Below are positions 35,154 to 44,966 of a stretch of 64,000 nt of DNA, piece by piece (positions within the stretch are counted from its first letter, which is position 1; every line of letters starts with the position of its first letter). The position numbers were made by a program, and so were the translations under genes. This DNA is from Chloroflexota bacterium (GTDB taxonomy: Bacteria; Chloroflexota; Anaerolineae; JAAYZQ01). The notes below the pieces were generated by a model. That model saw only the letters and a list, made by a program, of their open reading frames with translations, had not been told where the DNA came from and made no database searches. The stretch lies in contig JAGVRI010000006.1 of assembly GCA_018606645.1 (NCBI GenBank), positions 62,001 through 126,000 of the forward strand, written 5' to 3'.

Positions 35154-36746
35154 ATGATCTCGTTTCCCTCGCGCCGTTCCGTCGTTCACGCCCGTCATGG
35201 CATGGTCGTAACCAGTCAGCCGTTGGCTGCCCTCGCCGGACTTCGGGTTTTGATGGCTGGTGGTCACGCAGTGGATGCTGCGGTCACGGCTGCGGCCATG
35301 CTCAACGTTGTCGAGCCAATGTCGACCGGAGTTGGCGGTGACTGCTTTGCACTGGTCTATGAGGCTAAGACCGGTCAGGTTTTCGCCCTTAATGGCAGCG
35401 GCTATGCCCCCGCCGCCTTTACGCTGGCCGAGGCTCAACGGCTGGGTCTGAACCAAATCCCGCTTACCGGACCACTGCCGGTGACCGTGCCCGGCACGGT
35501 GGGTGCCTGGTGCGCCTTGTTGAGACGATTTGGCCGCCTTTCCCTGGCGGACTGCCTGGCGCCGGCCATTGCCACCGCAGAAGAGGGATTTCCAGTGAGC
35601 GAACGGATCAGTGCCGGCTGGCAGCGCTCAGTGGAAAAGCTGTCTCAGGACCCAGAAGCCAGCCGGGTCTATCTGCCGGCTCCGCAACCCGGGCAGATCC
35701 ATCGCCAGCCTGACTTGGCCCGCACCTTCCGCCTCCTGGCGGAAGGGGGCGAGGAGGTTTTCTACCGAGGCGCGCTAGCGGAGGCCATTGCCTCCTATGT
35801 TCAGTCCAAAGGTGGATACCTCACTACCGAGGACCTGGCCGACTATGCCCCTACCTGGGAGGTCCCCATCTACACTGTGTACCGGGGCGTGCAAGTGCTG
35901 GAGCATCCGCCCAATGGCCAGGGCCTGGCCGCGCTGCTTGCGCTTAATATTGTGGCAGGTGACGATCTGAAGGAGATGGATTATTTCGACCCGGCGCGGT
36001 GGCATCTGATGATCGAAGCCATGCGGTTGAGCATGGCCGATGCGGCGCGCTACGTGGCCGATCCGAGAGTTGTGCCGGTACCGGTTGCCGAGCTCCTTTC
36101 AGCCGAATACGCCGCTCAACGCCGGGCTCTGATCCAGCCTTCCCAGGCGCTGGAGTGGGCCATTCCGGGTCAGCCAGAGCATCGGGATACCATCTATCTG
36201 ACTACCGCCGACGCCGACGGCAACGCCGTGTCCTTGGTGAACAGCCTGTATTACGGCTTTGGCTCTGGATTGGTGGTTCCGGGTACTGGCATCTGCCTGC
36301 AAGACCGGGGAGCCTGTTTCACCCTGCAACCCGGGCACCCCAACTGTCTGGCCGGGCGCAAGCGACCGTATCACACCATCATCCCGGCGATGGCCCTGCG
36401 GGATGGCCGTCTGTGGTTGAGCTTCGGAGTGATGGGTGGCTTTATGCAGCCGCAGGGACATTTCCAGGTTTTGGTCAACCTGATTGACTACGGACTGAGT
36501 CCTCAGGCTGCACTGGACGCCCCGCGCTTTCGGGTGGACGAACGAGGTGGACGACAGGTGGCGATCGAAACCGGCGTGCCCCCCAGTACGCGGGAAGCCC
36601 TAGCCGCCATGGGCCATGAGATACTCCCGGAACCTACCTTCACCCCGGGATTCGGCAGCGGGGAGATCATCATGGTGGATCCCGATACCGGCGTGCTTTC
36701 CGGGGGATCCGACCCTCGCAAGGATGGTTGTGCCATCGGGTACTAG
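35154..36746 (+). CDS. Gamma-glutamyltransferase-family protein
   Basis: A 530-residue Ntn-hydrolase. The large-subunit start has GGHAVDAAVTAA and VEPMSTGVGGDCF. The predicted autoprocessing nucleophile is Thr346 in HRDTIYL, just before ADADGNAVS. GSGLVVPGTGI and KRPYHTIIPAMAL follow. It lacks a signal peptide, so it is probably cytosolic, like the YwrD branch rather than periplasmic GGT. The true substrate may not be glutathione. Start: the ATG at 35154 is preferred because GGAGGA precedes it; an ATG four codons upstream overlaps that site. Confidence 0.8.
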   Translation: MISFPSRRSVVHARHGMVVTSQPLAALAGLRVLMAGGHAVDAAVTAAAMLNVVEPMSTGVGGDCFALVYEAKTGQVFALNGSGYAPAAFTLAEAQRLGLNQIPLTGPLPVTVPGTVGAWCALLRRFGRLSLADCLAPAIATAEEGFPVSERISAGWQRSVEKLSQDPEASRVYLPAPQPGQIHRQPDLARTFRLLAEGGEEVFYRGALAEAIASYVQSKGGYLTTEDLADYAPTWEVPIYTVYRGVQVLEHPPNGQGLAALLALNIVAGDDLKEMDYFDPARWHLMIEAMRLSMADAARYVADPRVVPVPVAELLSAEYAAQRRALIQPSQALEWAIPGQPEHRDTIYLTTADADGNAVSLVNSLYYGFGSGLVVPGTGICLQDRGACFTLQPGHPNCLAGRKRPYHTIIPAMALRDGRLWLSFGVMGGFMQPQGHFQVLVNLIDYGLSPQAALDAPRFRVDERGGRQVAIETGVPPSTREALAAMGHEILPEPTFTPGFGSGEIIMVDPDTGVLSGGSDPRKDGCAIGY

Positions 36747-36769
36747 CCGGAAACAGGAACCGTCGCCTT

Positions 36770-37801
36770 TCACATCCCCACATACCGCGCCACCAGGGCC
36801 CGCGCCTGCTGAGGATCGCTGGTGCCTTTGACAATGGTTCGTCCATCGGGGAATACGGTCAGTTGTTGACCCTCTACCTCGAGACGAAGCAGATACTCGT
36901 TGCTGATCACTGTGCCGATGCCCGACAGCCGCTCTGCCAGGGCCTGGAGATTCACCCGTTGGGCCGGGCGAGGCGTGATCTGCACCGCATTACGCCCGCA
37001 CAGCACCACCGTTACTGAACCTTGCTCGGCCGTGAGGAGCTCATACTGGCCGTCATCGCACACCGGGCACCGGCTCTCGCCTTTCTGCACTCGGGCTCGC
37101 TCAAAATCCCCGTTCCACACGTCCACCATGACCAGGCTGCGGAGAAGATCCTGATCACGGCCCAGCAAGATCTTTAACCCTTCTGTCGCCTCCAGCGCGG
37201 CAACGACTGCGACCGCCGGCCCCAACACTCCAACCGTTTCGCAGGTCGGCACCGAACCAGGCGGGGGCATAGGTCCGAGCAAACAGCGCAAGCATGGCGT
37301 CTGGCCAGGCAAAATGGCTGCCGAAAGCCCGTATGTACCGAGCACCCCTCCGTAGACCCATGGGATGCGATGCTTGACGCACGCTTCATTCACCAAGTAC
37401 CGGACCTCAAAGTTGTCCGCCCCATCCATCACTACATCGGCTCCCCGAATGAGCTCCTCAACTGTGTCGGCGTTGACATCCACCACGTGCTCTTCAATCT
37501 CGACCAGGGAATTGATCTGCCGTAGCCGTCGGGCAGCAGCCACCGCCTTGGGCACCCCATTCTCCGCATCCGCCTCCGCGTACAGGGCCTGCCGTGGCAA
37601 ATTGTGGAACTCTACGAAATCACGGTCAGCTAACACCAGCCGCCCAACTCCAGCCCGGGCCAGATGGCTGGCCACATGGCTGCCTAACGCCCCACAGCCA
37701 ATCACTACTGCCTTTTTTTCCGCCAATCGTGCCTGGCCCTCCCGACCACCCCAGCCAGGCAAGATCATCTGGCGCGAATACCGTTCAAACCGATCGGCCA
37801 T
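36770..37801 (-). CDS. ThiF/MoeB/HesA-family E1-like adenylyltransferase
   Basis: A 343-residue E1-like enzyme. The ATP site is [34 protein letters not shown] is the Arg-containing loop, and zinc cysteines lie in CLRC and CPVC. A C-terminal segment of about 80 residues beyond the E1 fold is present. Such enzymes adenylate the C terminus of a sulfur carrier (ThiS or MoaD). No carrier gene is nearby, so the pathway is open. It converges with the GGT gene (23 bases apart) and starts behind GGAGGGG. Confidence 0.8.
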   Translation of the reverse strand: MADRFERYSRQMILPGWGGREGQARLAEKKAVVIGCGALGSHVASHLARAGVGRLVLADRDFVEFHNLPRQALYAEADAENGVPKAVAAARRLRQINSLVEIEEHVVDVNADTVEELIRGADVVMDGADNFEVRYLVNEACVKHRIPWVYGGVLGTYGLSAAILPGQTPCLRCLLGPMPPPGSVPTCETVGVLGPAVAVVAALEATEGLKILLGRDQDLLRSLVMVDVWNGDFERARVQKGESRCPVCDDGQYELLTAEQGSVTVVLCGRNAVQITPRPAQRVNLQALAERLSGIGTVISNEYLLRLEVEGQQLTVFPDGRTIVKGTSDPQQARALVARYVGM

Positions 37802-37836
37802 GTCCCCTCCGTACCCCCAGCGTGTGTGCGAGTTTG

Positions 37837-37865
37837 ATTATACTGGACATCCTGACCTGCAGCAA
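37837..37865 (-). promoter_or_regulatory. Probable promoter of the ThiF-like gene
   Basis: Minus strand TTGCTG (37865-37860), 17 bases, TATAAT (37842-37837), 36 bases before the ATG. Confidence 0.6.
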
Positions 37866-37972
37866 ATCGCGCCTGCATCTCCGATAATGTGTAGCTTGCA
37901 GCAGGAACCCGCAGACGGTTACCCTCCTGAGCCAATGGTTTCTAGAAACCTCCAAGAAACCCTCTCGGCAAC

Positions 37973-38001
37973 TTGCCCTTCGGCCTGCTCTGCGCTAAAA
38001 T
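37973..38001 (+). promoter_or_regulatory. Probable fbp promoter
   Basis: TTGCCC (37973-37978), 17 bases, TAAAAT (37996-38001), 44 bases before the fbp start. Confidence 0.55.
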
Positions 38002-38045
38002 ATCTATACCTCACCACCCAAAGACGGGGAAAGGAGTCAGAAAAA

Positions 38046-39044
38046 ATGGAAAAGGTCATTACGATCGAGCGCCATATCCTGGAGCAACAGAAACAGCACC
38101 CCAGCGCCACCGGTGTCTTGACCAGCATCCTGTATGACATTGCTTTGGCTGGGAAGGTGATTGCCCGCGAGACTACTCGGGCGGCCCTGGCTGACATTTT
38201 GGGCCTGACCGGTCGGTTCAATGTCCAGGGAGAGGAAGTCGCCAAGTTGGACCAATACGCCAATGCGGCGATCGTTCGTCTCAATCAGTATACCGGACGT
38301 TTGGCCGTGATGGCTTCCGAGGAGATTGCCGAGATCATCCCAATTCCGGACGAGTTTCCTACTGGCCGTTATGTTCTGGTCTTCGATCCGCTCGATGGTT
38401 CATCCAACATCGATTATTCGGTGAGCATTGGCACCATCTTTTCGATCCTGCGCCGCAAATCCCCCGACGGTACCAGGGGCACGCTCGAAGATTGTCTCCA
38501 ACCCGGACGCGAAATCGTCGCCGCCGGATATATCCTTTATGGTCCCAGCACGATGATGATCTACAGCGCCGGTCACGGTGTACACGGCTTTACCCTTGAC
38601 CAGACCGTGGGTGAATTCCTGTTAACTCACCCCAATATCCGCATTCCGGCCAAACCCAAGTATTACAGTGTCAACCAGGGATACGAGCGTTATTGGGCCC
38701 CAGAAATCCAGGCCTACACCCGCGAGCTGCAAGCCCGCGACCTCTCCCTCCGCTACATTGGTTCCCTGGTGGCCGACTTTCATCGCAACTTGCTGAGCGG
38801 CGGCATCTTTTATTATCCGGCGGACACGCGCGATCCCAAAACGCCCCATGGCAAGCTGCGTCTGCTCTATGAAGCAGCGCCTCTCGCCTTCCTGGCTGAG
38901 CAGGCAGGCGGAGCCGCGTCGGATGGCACTCAGCCCATCCTCGATATTCAACCGACCAAGCTGCATCAACGCACGCCCCTTTTCATCGGTAATCGGGAAC
39001 TGGTCGAACTGGCCGAAGGCTTTATTCGCCACGAGCGGCCCTAA
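38046..39044 (+). CDS. fbp: Class I fructose-1,6-bisphosphatase
   Basis: A 332-residue class I FBPase. The metal-site motif is [20 protein letters not shown], preceded by MASEE and followed by [16 protein letters not shown] and [13 protein letters not shown]. It dephosphorylates fructose-1,6-bisphosphate in gluconeogenesis, which would be needed when growing on C3 units from the KDPG route. The start at 38046 follows AAGGAG; a longer in-frame reading upstream runs antisense to the ThiF-like gene and is not real. Confidence 0.9.
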   Translation: MEKVITIERHILEQQKQHPSATGVLTSILYDIALAGKVIARETTRAALADILGLTGRFNVQGEEVAKLDQYANAAIVRLNQYTGRLAVMASEEIAEIIPIPDEFPTGRYVLVFDPLDGSSNIDYSVSIGTIFSILRRKSPDGTRGTLEDCLQPGREIVAAGYILYGPSTMMIYSAGHGVHGFTLDQTVGEFLLTHPNIRIPAKPKYYSVNQGYERYWAPEIQAYTRELQARDLSLRYIGSLVADFHRNLLSGGIFYYPADTRDPKTPHGKLRLLYEAAPLAFLAEQAGGAASDGTQPILDIQPTKLHQRTPLFIGNRELVELAEGFIRHERP

Positions 39045-39046
39045 AC

Positions 39047-39084
39047 CAAGACCTCCAAGGTCTAGAGAGGCCTTGGAGGTCTTG
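39047..39084. terminator. Bidirectional hairpin between convergent fbp and homoserine dehydrogenase genes
   Basis: Arms CAAGACCTCCAAGG (39047-39060) and CCTTGGAGGTCTTG (39071-39084), a perfect 14-bp inverted repeat with a 10-base loop. It starts just 2 bases past the fbp stop and lies before the end of the opposing gene, so it can act for both. There is no long U run on either side. Confidence 0.7.
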
Positions 39085-39104
39085 CCTGCCCGCGCGTCCG
39101 GTTC

Positions 39105-40139
39105 TCAGGGTGTCGCATAGATACTGACCACATCGCGCAGCATGGCTGCCGCCGTCGGGAGCGGCGTTTCTTCGACGATGGACGCCGAGATCACACCGCA
39201 CACATCCGTATAATAGACGACGCCAAACTCAGTGGCGCCAAGTTGAGCCATCGGATGTTTTGCATCCAGCCAGGTAGGCCGCACACTCAGGCGATACCGA
39301 TCTCCCTCCCGCTCGGCGGTAGCCAGTAACTTGAGCCGCTTTCCATCGGCCGCGCCAGCCGCCAACTCGGCCGGGGTAATGCCTGTAATCCCTTCCAGCT
39401 CCACTTCGTGAAGGGTAGCTGGATATCCCAGCACGCTGTGGGCCAGAATGACCAACTTGTTCGCCGCATCCCATCCTTCCACATCCAGGCTCGGATCGGC
39501 TTCGGCATGACCAGACGCCTGGGCTTCAGCGAGGGCCTGCTCATAGCTCAAGCCATCGTCCGCCATGCGGGTCAGGATATAGTTGGTCGTAAGGTTCAGG
39601 ATTCCCTCCAACCGAACGATCTCCACCGCTGCCAGATCACGCTGCCCCAGATTGATCGCCGGCAACCCACCAGCCACCGTGGCATCGAAGCAGAGTCGCA
39701 CCCCATGAGCTTGAGCCAATGCCAGAAGGCGAGGAAAAGCCAGCACTAGCGGCACTTTATTTGCAGTGACGACATGCATCTCCTTGGAAAGCGCTGCCTC
39801 GATGCAGGCCAATCCCGGCTGACCATCCTGCATGCGAGCTGGCGACGCCTCCAGGAGCAAGTCGGCGTCGGTTTCTTGCACCATCTCCAGCGCCGAGACC
39901 CCTGGCCGGCCCCACTCCGGATCCGCGCTTACGCCCTGACCACTGGCTTTTAGGGCAAGGATGCGTTGGATATCCAACCCCTCCGCACACACGGCAACGC
40001 CGGAGCGATCGGCGACGCCGACCACCTGCAACTCCAGACCTATCCGATGGCGCAACGATTCCCGTTTAAGGTTCAACACATGAAGGAACCGCCGTCCCAC
40101 ATTCCCCACCCCCATCAGCAACATCCGAACCTGGATCAT
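39105..40139 (-). CDS. hom: Homoserine dehydrogenase (catalytic-domain type)
   Basis: A 344-residue enzyme without an aspartokinase or ACT domain. The NAD(P) loop is LLMGVGNVGRRFL. The catalytic region has TANKVPL, VAGGLPAI, LEGILNLTTNYILT and the Lys in WDAANKLVILAH. It reduces aspartate semialdehyde to homoserine for Thr and Met synthesis. The start at 40139 follows GCGGAGG. It follows the SufU-type gene by 64 bases, on the same strand. Confidence 0.82.
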   Translation of the reverse strand: MIQVRMLLMGVGNVGRRFLHVLNLKRESLRHRIGLELQVVGVADRSGVAVCAEGLDIQRILALKASGQGVSADPEWGRPGVSALEMVQETDADLLLEASPARMQDGQPGLACIEAALSKEMHVVTANKVPLVLAFPRLLALAQAHGVRLCFDATVAGGLPAINLGQRDLAAVEIVRLEGILNLTTNYILTRMADDGLSYEQALAEAQASGHAEADPSLDVEGWDAANKLVILAHSVLGYPATLHEVELEGITGITPAELAAGAADGKRLKLLATAEREGDRYRLSVRPTWLDAKHPMAQLGATEFGVVYYTDVCGVISASIVEETPLPTAAAMLRDVVSIYATP

Positions 40140-40203
40140 CCGAGCCTCCGCTACCATCTGAAATCTCGTTATGACTGAAACACCCAAGTATCACGAACGT
40201 TGC

Positions 40204-40605
40204 TTATTCCTCGCCCGACTGATCCTCGCCATAGGCCGCCCGCCGAAACGCTATCCAGGGCAACAACGCGCACTTGAGTCGTGCCGGGCGGATGGAGGAT
40301 TGCAGCTCGGCGAGAAACTCCGACCGGCCCAGACTACGCAATTCGTCCAGGCTTTTGCCGTGGATTACCTCGGTCAGGATCGAGGCCGCACCCAGACAGA
40401 CCGCACATCCCCGGCCATCGAAATACGCCTCGGCCACCTGCCCATTCTGGACCCTGAACTCGATACGCACCCGGTCACCGCACAGGGGATTATACTCCTC
40501 TGCAACAAAGACCGATCCACCCTCATCCAAATGCCGGGGGAGACTCCCTCGGTTGCGCGGATGGAGATAGTGGTCCAGCAAACGCTCGGTGTACATTTCG
40601 CTCAT
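40204..40605 (-). CDS. sufU: SufU/IscU-type iron-sulfur scaffold or zinc-dependent sulfur acceptor
   Basis: A 133-residue NifU N-domain protein: the three key Cys are in NPLCGD, DGRGCAVC and LKCALLPW. SufU-type spacing is present, with an insertion between the second and third Cys. At the position where SufU proteins have GCAIS, this one reads GCAVC, giving an extra Cys. No SufS, SufB or SufD gene is in the window. Start at 40605 follows GGGGAGAT. Confidence 0.78.
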   Translation of the reverse strand: MSEMYTERLLDHYLHPRNRGSLPRHLDEGGSVFVAEEYNPLCGDRVRIEFRVQNGQVAEAYFDGRGCAVCLGAASILTEVIHGKSLDELRSLGRSEFLAELQSSIRPARLKCALLPWIAFRRAAYGEDQSGEE

Positions 40606-40656
40606 CCAAGATCTCCCCGGCGCAAAACCGAGCCAGAACGCGAAACCCTGCACGCA

Positions 40657-42090
40657 TCACTCACCGGAAAGAATCCTTTCTTTGACCTTCCACCACCAAG
40701 CCTGAACACCCTGTGCCCAGGAGGGCCATCGCGCCCACGGCCGGATCGGTCCGGTCCTCTGGGACCACGGCGGTTGATACATCAACAACCCGGCGCTCGG
40801 TTTCCCGGCCTGATCGTAATCCACCCGAACATATGGAAGCTGGCGCTCCATCGTGAACTTTTCCGGATGCTCGAATAGATCTCGCCAAGTGTGGGGGCCT
40901 GCCTGTTTAAAGTCGCCTCGCCATGTCCAGGTCCCGCTGTTGACATAGGTACCGCCGTTGGGTAGCGACTCGACGCCCGGATCATGAGCATGACCAAAGA
41001 TCACCACCTGAGCCCCCTCTTCGAGGGCGCGCCTGGCAGCGGCGTCGTACAACATCACATTCACCCGTCCCCGAATCTGATCGCCCATGGCCACCGGATC
41101 GGAAACGGCCATCAATGGCATCGCCTCCCCTCCAGGGAGCGAGGGGGGTGGACACAAGACACGAGCCAACGCCATGTGGAATTGGACCCGGAATGGCCCA
41201 TCCCGGTGGTACCGCGCTGCCAATTCCTCGGCTTGCCCGGGGTCCTCGAGCTGGCGAACCAATTCGGCGCGAGGGTCCCGGGTGTCCAGGAAACCCTCGC
41301 GGACCACTCCCGGCAGCGCTCGCAGCAGCGCAGCCAGGGCTCGAGCCGCAAAGGGAAAATCATAGGCCAGTGCATACCACACCAGAGCCGTGACCGGCTT
41401 GACGCCGTCAACCCAGTACCTCTCCCGCTCCACCTGGTTGAATACGTCCATCACCAACCACGAGCCCGGCGGCAGGGCCAGTTGCCCTGGCCGCTCTGGA
41501 TCGTGCGGTTCTTCCATATCCTCGACCCGGTCCACCACCTCGCCATACTGATTGCCGTGCTCTACATAGATCCCTTCGCGACTGATCCGCCGTTCCGCAA
41601 AGGTGAGCAACGGCGCTCTGGTCCCGGTCGCCGCCACTGCCTGGCGGATCTGCTCCTGCACCGCAGGCCAATGCAGATTCAGGTCATGGTTGCCTTTGAC
41701 GATGGTAACATGTCGCCGCGGCGGACCCAGCCGGACAAATCGCCCTAACGCCTCAAAGAAAAGACGGTGCCCGGCGATAATGAGCGCCATCTTGCGCACT
41801 GAATCGGCCTCGGAAGAAGAACGGTACGCTTCAGGCGGATAGACCTGCCCTGGTTCAAAGCTCTCTACATGGGGTACCTGCAACATTTCAAAAGCATCGC
41901 CATTGATGATCAGCTCGACGTCGGCATTTCGACTCCTGCTCTCTGCCGCAACTTCGCTCAGGAAGAAGGCAAACTCCTGATCACTGCTGAAATCTTCCAG
42001 CCGATTCCCCTCGGCCTCGTGACCAGCGCCCAAATGCAGGTCACTGATCACGATCTTGAACTTGGCCCGCGTTCCTTCTCTCTTTATCAT
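40657..42090 (-). CDS. Calcineurin-like metallophosphoesterase
   Basis: A 477-residue metallophosphoesterase with SDLHLGAG, INGDAFEM (Asp and Glu variant), VKGNHDLNLHW, VEHGNQYGE and IFGHAHDPG, the full set of dimetal-site motifs. Its length suggests an extra helical insert of about 150 residues between the GNHD and GHAH motifs. The substrate (phosphoester, nucleotide or lipid precursor) is not evident. The coding region overlaps trmO by 50 bases, and no good ribosome-binding site precedes the ATG, so the real start may be a few codons in. Confidence 0.75.
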   Translation of the reverse strand: MIKREGTRAKFKIVISDLHLGAGHEAEGNRLEDFSSDQEFAFFLSEVAAESRSRNADVELIINGDAFEMLQVPHVESFEPGQVYPPEAYRSSSEADSVRKMALIIAGHRLFFEALGRFVRLGPPRRHVTIVKGNHDLNLHWPAVQEQIRQAVAATGTRAPLLTFAERRISREGIYVEHGNQYGEVVDRVEDMEEPHDPERPGQLALPPGSWLVMDVFNQVERERYWVDGVKPVTALVWYALAYDFPFAARALAALLRALPGVVREGFLDTRDPRAELVRQLEDPGQAEELAARYHRDGPFRVQFHMALARVLCPPPSLPGGEAMPLMAVSDPVAMGDQIRGRVNVMLYDAAARRALEEGAQVVIFGHAHDPGVESLPNGGTYVNSGTWTWRGDFKQAGPHTWRDLFEHPEKFTMERQLPYVRVDYDQAGKPSAGLLMYQPPWSQRTGPIRPWARWPSWAQGVQAWWWKVKERILSGE

Positions 42091-42550
42091 GGATTCGCCA
42101 CAACTGTTCCATCCACTCTGGCACGGTCGCTTCGGGAAAAAGGTCTCCTCGACGTAAATACGGTTTTATGTCGAGTATCGGGGTGTGTACACAGGCATCG
42201 AGGCCTCGCACCCACAACCTTGTCCCCTCCCGTCTAAGCAATTGTACCGCAGTGATGGCGATCGGGTTCGGTCGCTGGGGGGAGCGCGTCGCAAACAGTC
42301 CCACCCACGGCATCTCTTCACGCCGTTCCGGCCGGACATGTAACGAATTCGGGGGACCGGACACTCGGTCCGGCCACCACACCACCCAGATGTGGGAAAA
42401 GCCCTCAATCCCGTCGAGCGCCTTGGCCCAGGCGGCATCGACTTCGATCTCCGCTTCCGTCTCTTCCCATTGTAGTTGGCGATCTGGTGAAGGAAGGCCT
42501 TGGACCACCCGACCAATGGGCCGTACGACCAGGCACTGTTTCGTTTCCAT
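42041..42550 (-). CDS. trmO: tRNA (t6A37) N6-methyltransferase TrmO family
   Basis: A 169-residue UPF0066/TrmO protein: VRPIGRV start, EGFSHIWVVWWPD, GLFATRSPQRPNPI, and HTPILDIKPYL, the SAM-binding and catalytic hallmarks. TrmO methylates t6A37 in threonine tRNAs. It is the first gene of the minus-strand group trmO, metallophosphoesterase, sufU, hom. Start: ATG after GGAGGAG. Confidence 0.85.
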   Translation of the reverse strand: METKQCLVVRPIGRVVQGLPSPDRQLQWEETEAEIEVDAAWAKALDGIEGFSHIWVVWWPDRVSGPPNSLHVRPERREEMPWVGLFATRSPQRPNPIAITAVQLLRREGTRLWVRGLDACVHTPILDIKPYLRRGDLFPEATVPEWMEQLWRIHDKERRNAGQVQDRDQ

Positions 42551-42573
42551 TCACTCCTCCACAACGGGTTCTC

Positions 42574-42582
42574 ATTATACCA
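42574..42582 (-). promoter_or_regulatory. Extended -10 promoter for trmO
   Basis: Minus-strand TGGTATAAT (42582-42574), an extended -10 without a convincing -35, 24 bases before the trmO start. Confidence 0.6.
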
Positions 42583-42703
42583 CATGTTCCCCGAAATTCA
42601 GAATGACGAGGGGTCCGATCGGCTGGAGAGAGCTGTGACGCCCCATGACGACCGGAGATGAACCGAATCCAGAGCGGCAATCCTGGTAGTTTCACGCGGT
42701 CTG

Positions 42704-42712
42704 TGATATAAT
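42704..42712 (+). promoter_or_regulatory. Extended -10 promoter of the signalling operon
   Basis: TGATATAAT (42704-42712), an extended -10 with only a weak -35, 62 bases before the kinase ATG. It is divergent from the trmO promoter 120 bases away. Confidence 0.6.
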
Positions 42713-42774
42713 TGCTTTAGTGTGTTTTGGGCCGATACGAATCTGGGATGTATGTGTCAGCGGAGAAGCCAACG

Positions 42775-44286
42775 ATGGGCGACAAGAGTACGGTCTTGAT
42801 TGTGGATGACCATCTCATCATCCAACAGACTCTGAAACATCTCCTTGCTGACGAAGGGTACCACCTGGCCTTTGCCAGCAACGGCACCCAGGCCCTCGAA
42901 CTGGCTGCCCAACTGGTTCCGGATGTGATCCTGCTCGACGTGCTCATGCCCGATATTGATGGCTTTGAGGTCTGCCGACGGCTGCGTGCTTCCCCCCTCC
43001 TGGCTGAGGTTCCGGTCCTCCTCCTGACCGCGCTTCAGGACCGTGAGTCCCGCCTGCGCGGTCTGGAAGCAGGAGCCGATGACTTTATCTCCAAACCGTT
43101 CGACGGCCTGGAACTGCTGACCAAGCTCCGCACCACAACCCGCCTCAATCGATATCGTCGCCTCGTCGAAGAACGTCTCCGCCGAGAACAAGCCGAAGGG
43201 GCCTTGCGCGAGTCCCAGGAACGGTACCGTCTGATCTCCGAACTCACGTCTGACTATGCTTATCTGTTCCGGATCGAGTTGGATGGCTCCTTGGTCCCGG
43301 AATGGATGTCAGAAGCGTTTGTCCGCATTACCGGTTTTACACCGGAAGAGGCCACGCACTGTGGAGTCTGGACCGGGCTGATCTATCCCCAGGACCTGCC
43401 ACTGGCCGAGGAGCAATGGCGAGCGCTCTGTTCGGGTGAGACCTCGGTCAGCGAGTACCGAATCCTTACCAGGAATGGCGAGGTGCGCTGGTTGCGCAAC
43501 TATGCACGCCCCGTCTGGGATGAGGCCCAGGGCCGTGTGGTGAGAATCCTCGGTGCGGCCCAGGATATCACCGCCCGAAAAGAGGCCGAGGAGCAAGTTG
43601 CCCGTCACCGCCAGGACCTTCAACGACTGTCGGCTCAACTCTTTAGCGCTCAGGAAACCGAGCGCGCACGATTGGCCCGCGAATTGCACGACGAACTGGG
43701 TCAGGCCTTGACCGCAATCAGCCTCGACCTGGCCGAGGCGCTGAAATCTCTACCCCCCGACTTGCCGCCCCGATTCACCGAAAAATTAACCACAGCCCGA
43801 ACGGTCGCCAAGGAAGCCCTGGACCAGGTCCGTCGCCTGTCTCTGGACCTCCGACCGGGGATCCTCGATGACCTGGGTCTCGTTTCTGCCTTGCGTTGGT
43901 ACCTGAACCGCTGGAACAAAAACTATGAAATCCAGGTTGACTTCCAGGTCCTCGGCCTGGAGGAACGTCTGTCACCGGAAGTGGAGACGGCCCTCTATCG
44001 AGTTGTGCAAGAAGCGATGACTAACGTCGCCAAGCATGCTCAGGCCAGTCAGGTACGGGTGCTCCTGGAACGCACGCCCTCGGCCGTCGTGGCCCTCATT
44101 GAGGATAATGGTCGAGGGTTTGTGCTCGATGAGGTCTTTGGCAGGACCCCCATAGAAGGTGCAGGCTTGCTCGGAATCCGCGAACGGGTCTCTCTGTTGG
44201 GCGGCCAGTTCACTCTCATTTCCCATCCTGGACGGGGCACTTGCCTGTCGATCGTGGTTCCACTGGCTGATGGAGGTCAGGCATGA
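42775..44286 (+). CDS. Receiver-PAS-histidine kinase (NarX/DegS-type HisKA_3)
   Basis: A 503-residue protein. An N-terminal receiver domain (about 5-122, phospho-Asp55, Lys in SKPF) is followed by a PAS/PAC domain (about 150-270) and a HisKA_3 dimerisation domain with phospho-His305 in RELHDELGQAL. A GHKL ATPase domain ends it (EAMTNVAKHA, DNGRGF). No membrane segment, so it senses an internal cue. The kinase type matches the NarL regulator encoded next, whose start overlaps this stop as ATGA. The start at 42775 follows GCGGAGA; an upstream in-frame ATG at 42748 is possible. Confidence 0.83.
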   Translation: MGDKSTVLIVDDHLIIQQTLKHLLADEGYHLAFASNGTQALELAAQLVPDVILLDVLMPDIDGFEVCRRLRASPLLAEVPVLLLTALQDRESRLRGLEAGADDFISKPFDGLELLTKLRTTTRLNRYRRLVEERLRREQAEGALRESQERYRLISELTSDYAYLFRIELDGSLVPEWMSEAFVRITGFTPEEATHCGVWTGLIYPQDLPLAEEQWRALCSGETSVSEYRILTRNGEVRWLRNYARPVWDEAQGRVVRILGAAQDITARKEAEEQVARHRQDLQRLSAQLFSAQETERARLARELHDELGQALTAISLDLAEALKSLPPDLPPRFTEKLTTARTVAKEALDQVRRLSLDLRPGILDDLGLVSALRWYLNRWNKNYEIQVDFQVLGLEERLSPEVETALYRVVQEAMTNVAKHAQASQVRVLLERTPSAVVALIEDNGRGFVLDEVFGRTPIEGAGLLGIRERVSLLGGQFTLISHPGRGTCLSIVVPLADGGQA

Positions 44287-44936
44287 GACCCATCCGCATC
44301 CTGCTCGCCGAGGACCACACCCTGGTGCGCAAGGGTCTGCGCTCGCTGCTGGAGGGAGAAGATGGCCTGGTTGTGGTTGACGAGGCAGTCGATGGCCGCG
44401 AGGCGGTGGAAAAGGCCGGAAAGTTGCAGCCCGACATCGTCCTGATGGACATCGCCATGCCCGGCCTCAATGGCTTGGAAGCAACCCGCCAACTCCGACA
44501 ACGACATCCCAAGGTCCAAGTCGTCATCCTGACCATGTACGCCGACGAAGAGTACATTCCTCAGCTTCTGGAAGCGGGAGCCCGTGGCTACGTGGTCAAA
44601 CAGGCAGCCCCGGAGGAACTCATCGCTGCCGTGCGAGCCGTGCATCAAGGCGGAATCTTTCTCACTCCCTCCGTATCCCGCACCGTTGTGCAGGAATACC
44701 TTCAGCAGGCAGCGAGCATGACCCGTAGCGGACAAGACCTCCTCACCCCTCGTGAGCGAGAGGTGCTGCAGTTGATCGCCGAAGGCCATCCCCCGCGGCA
44801 GATCGCTCAGCTCCTGTGCATCAGTGTCAAGACGGTCGAAGCCCATCGCGCCAATCTCATGCGTAAACTCGCGGCCACTAGCACCGCCGAACTGACCCGC
44901 CACGCGATTCGCCGCAAACTGATCAGCCTCGACTGA
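44283..44936 (+). CDS. NarL/LuxR-type response regulator
   Basis: A 217-residue regulator. The receiver domain has phospho-Asp56 in LMDIAMPG and Lys in YVVKQA. The C-terminal LuxR helix-turn-helix spans about 150-212 (LTPREREVLQLIAEG, VKTVEAHRANLMRKL). It is almost certainly the partner of the kinase just upstream, given the 4-base overlap and matching class. Target genes unknown. Confidence 0.87.
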   Translation: MRPIRILLAEDHTLVRKGLRSLLEGEDGLVVVDEAVDGREAVEKAGKLQPDIVLMDIAMPGLNGLEATRQLRQRHPKVQVVILTMYADEEYIPQLLEAGARGYVVKQAAPEELIAAVRAVHQGGIFLTPSVSRTVVQEYLQQAASMTRSGQDLLTPREREVLQLIAEGHPPRQIAQLLCISVKTVEAHRANLMRKLAATSTAELTRHAIRRKLISLD

Positions 44937-44966
44937 ACTCGCCTGTCCGGTAGCAAGGTCGCGTCT

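Noticed and set aside
37365..38045. N-terminal extension of fructose-1,6-bisphosphatase
   Set aside because: The extension runs antisense to the ThiF-like gene, crosses the fbp promoter-like site, and ends at the start with a good AAGGAG site.
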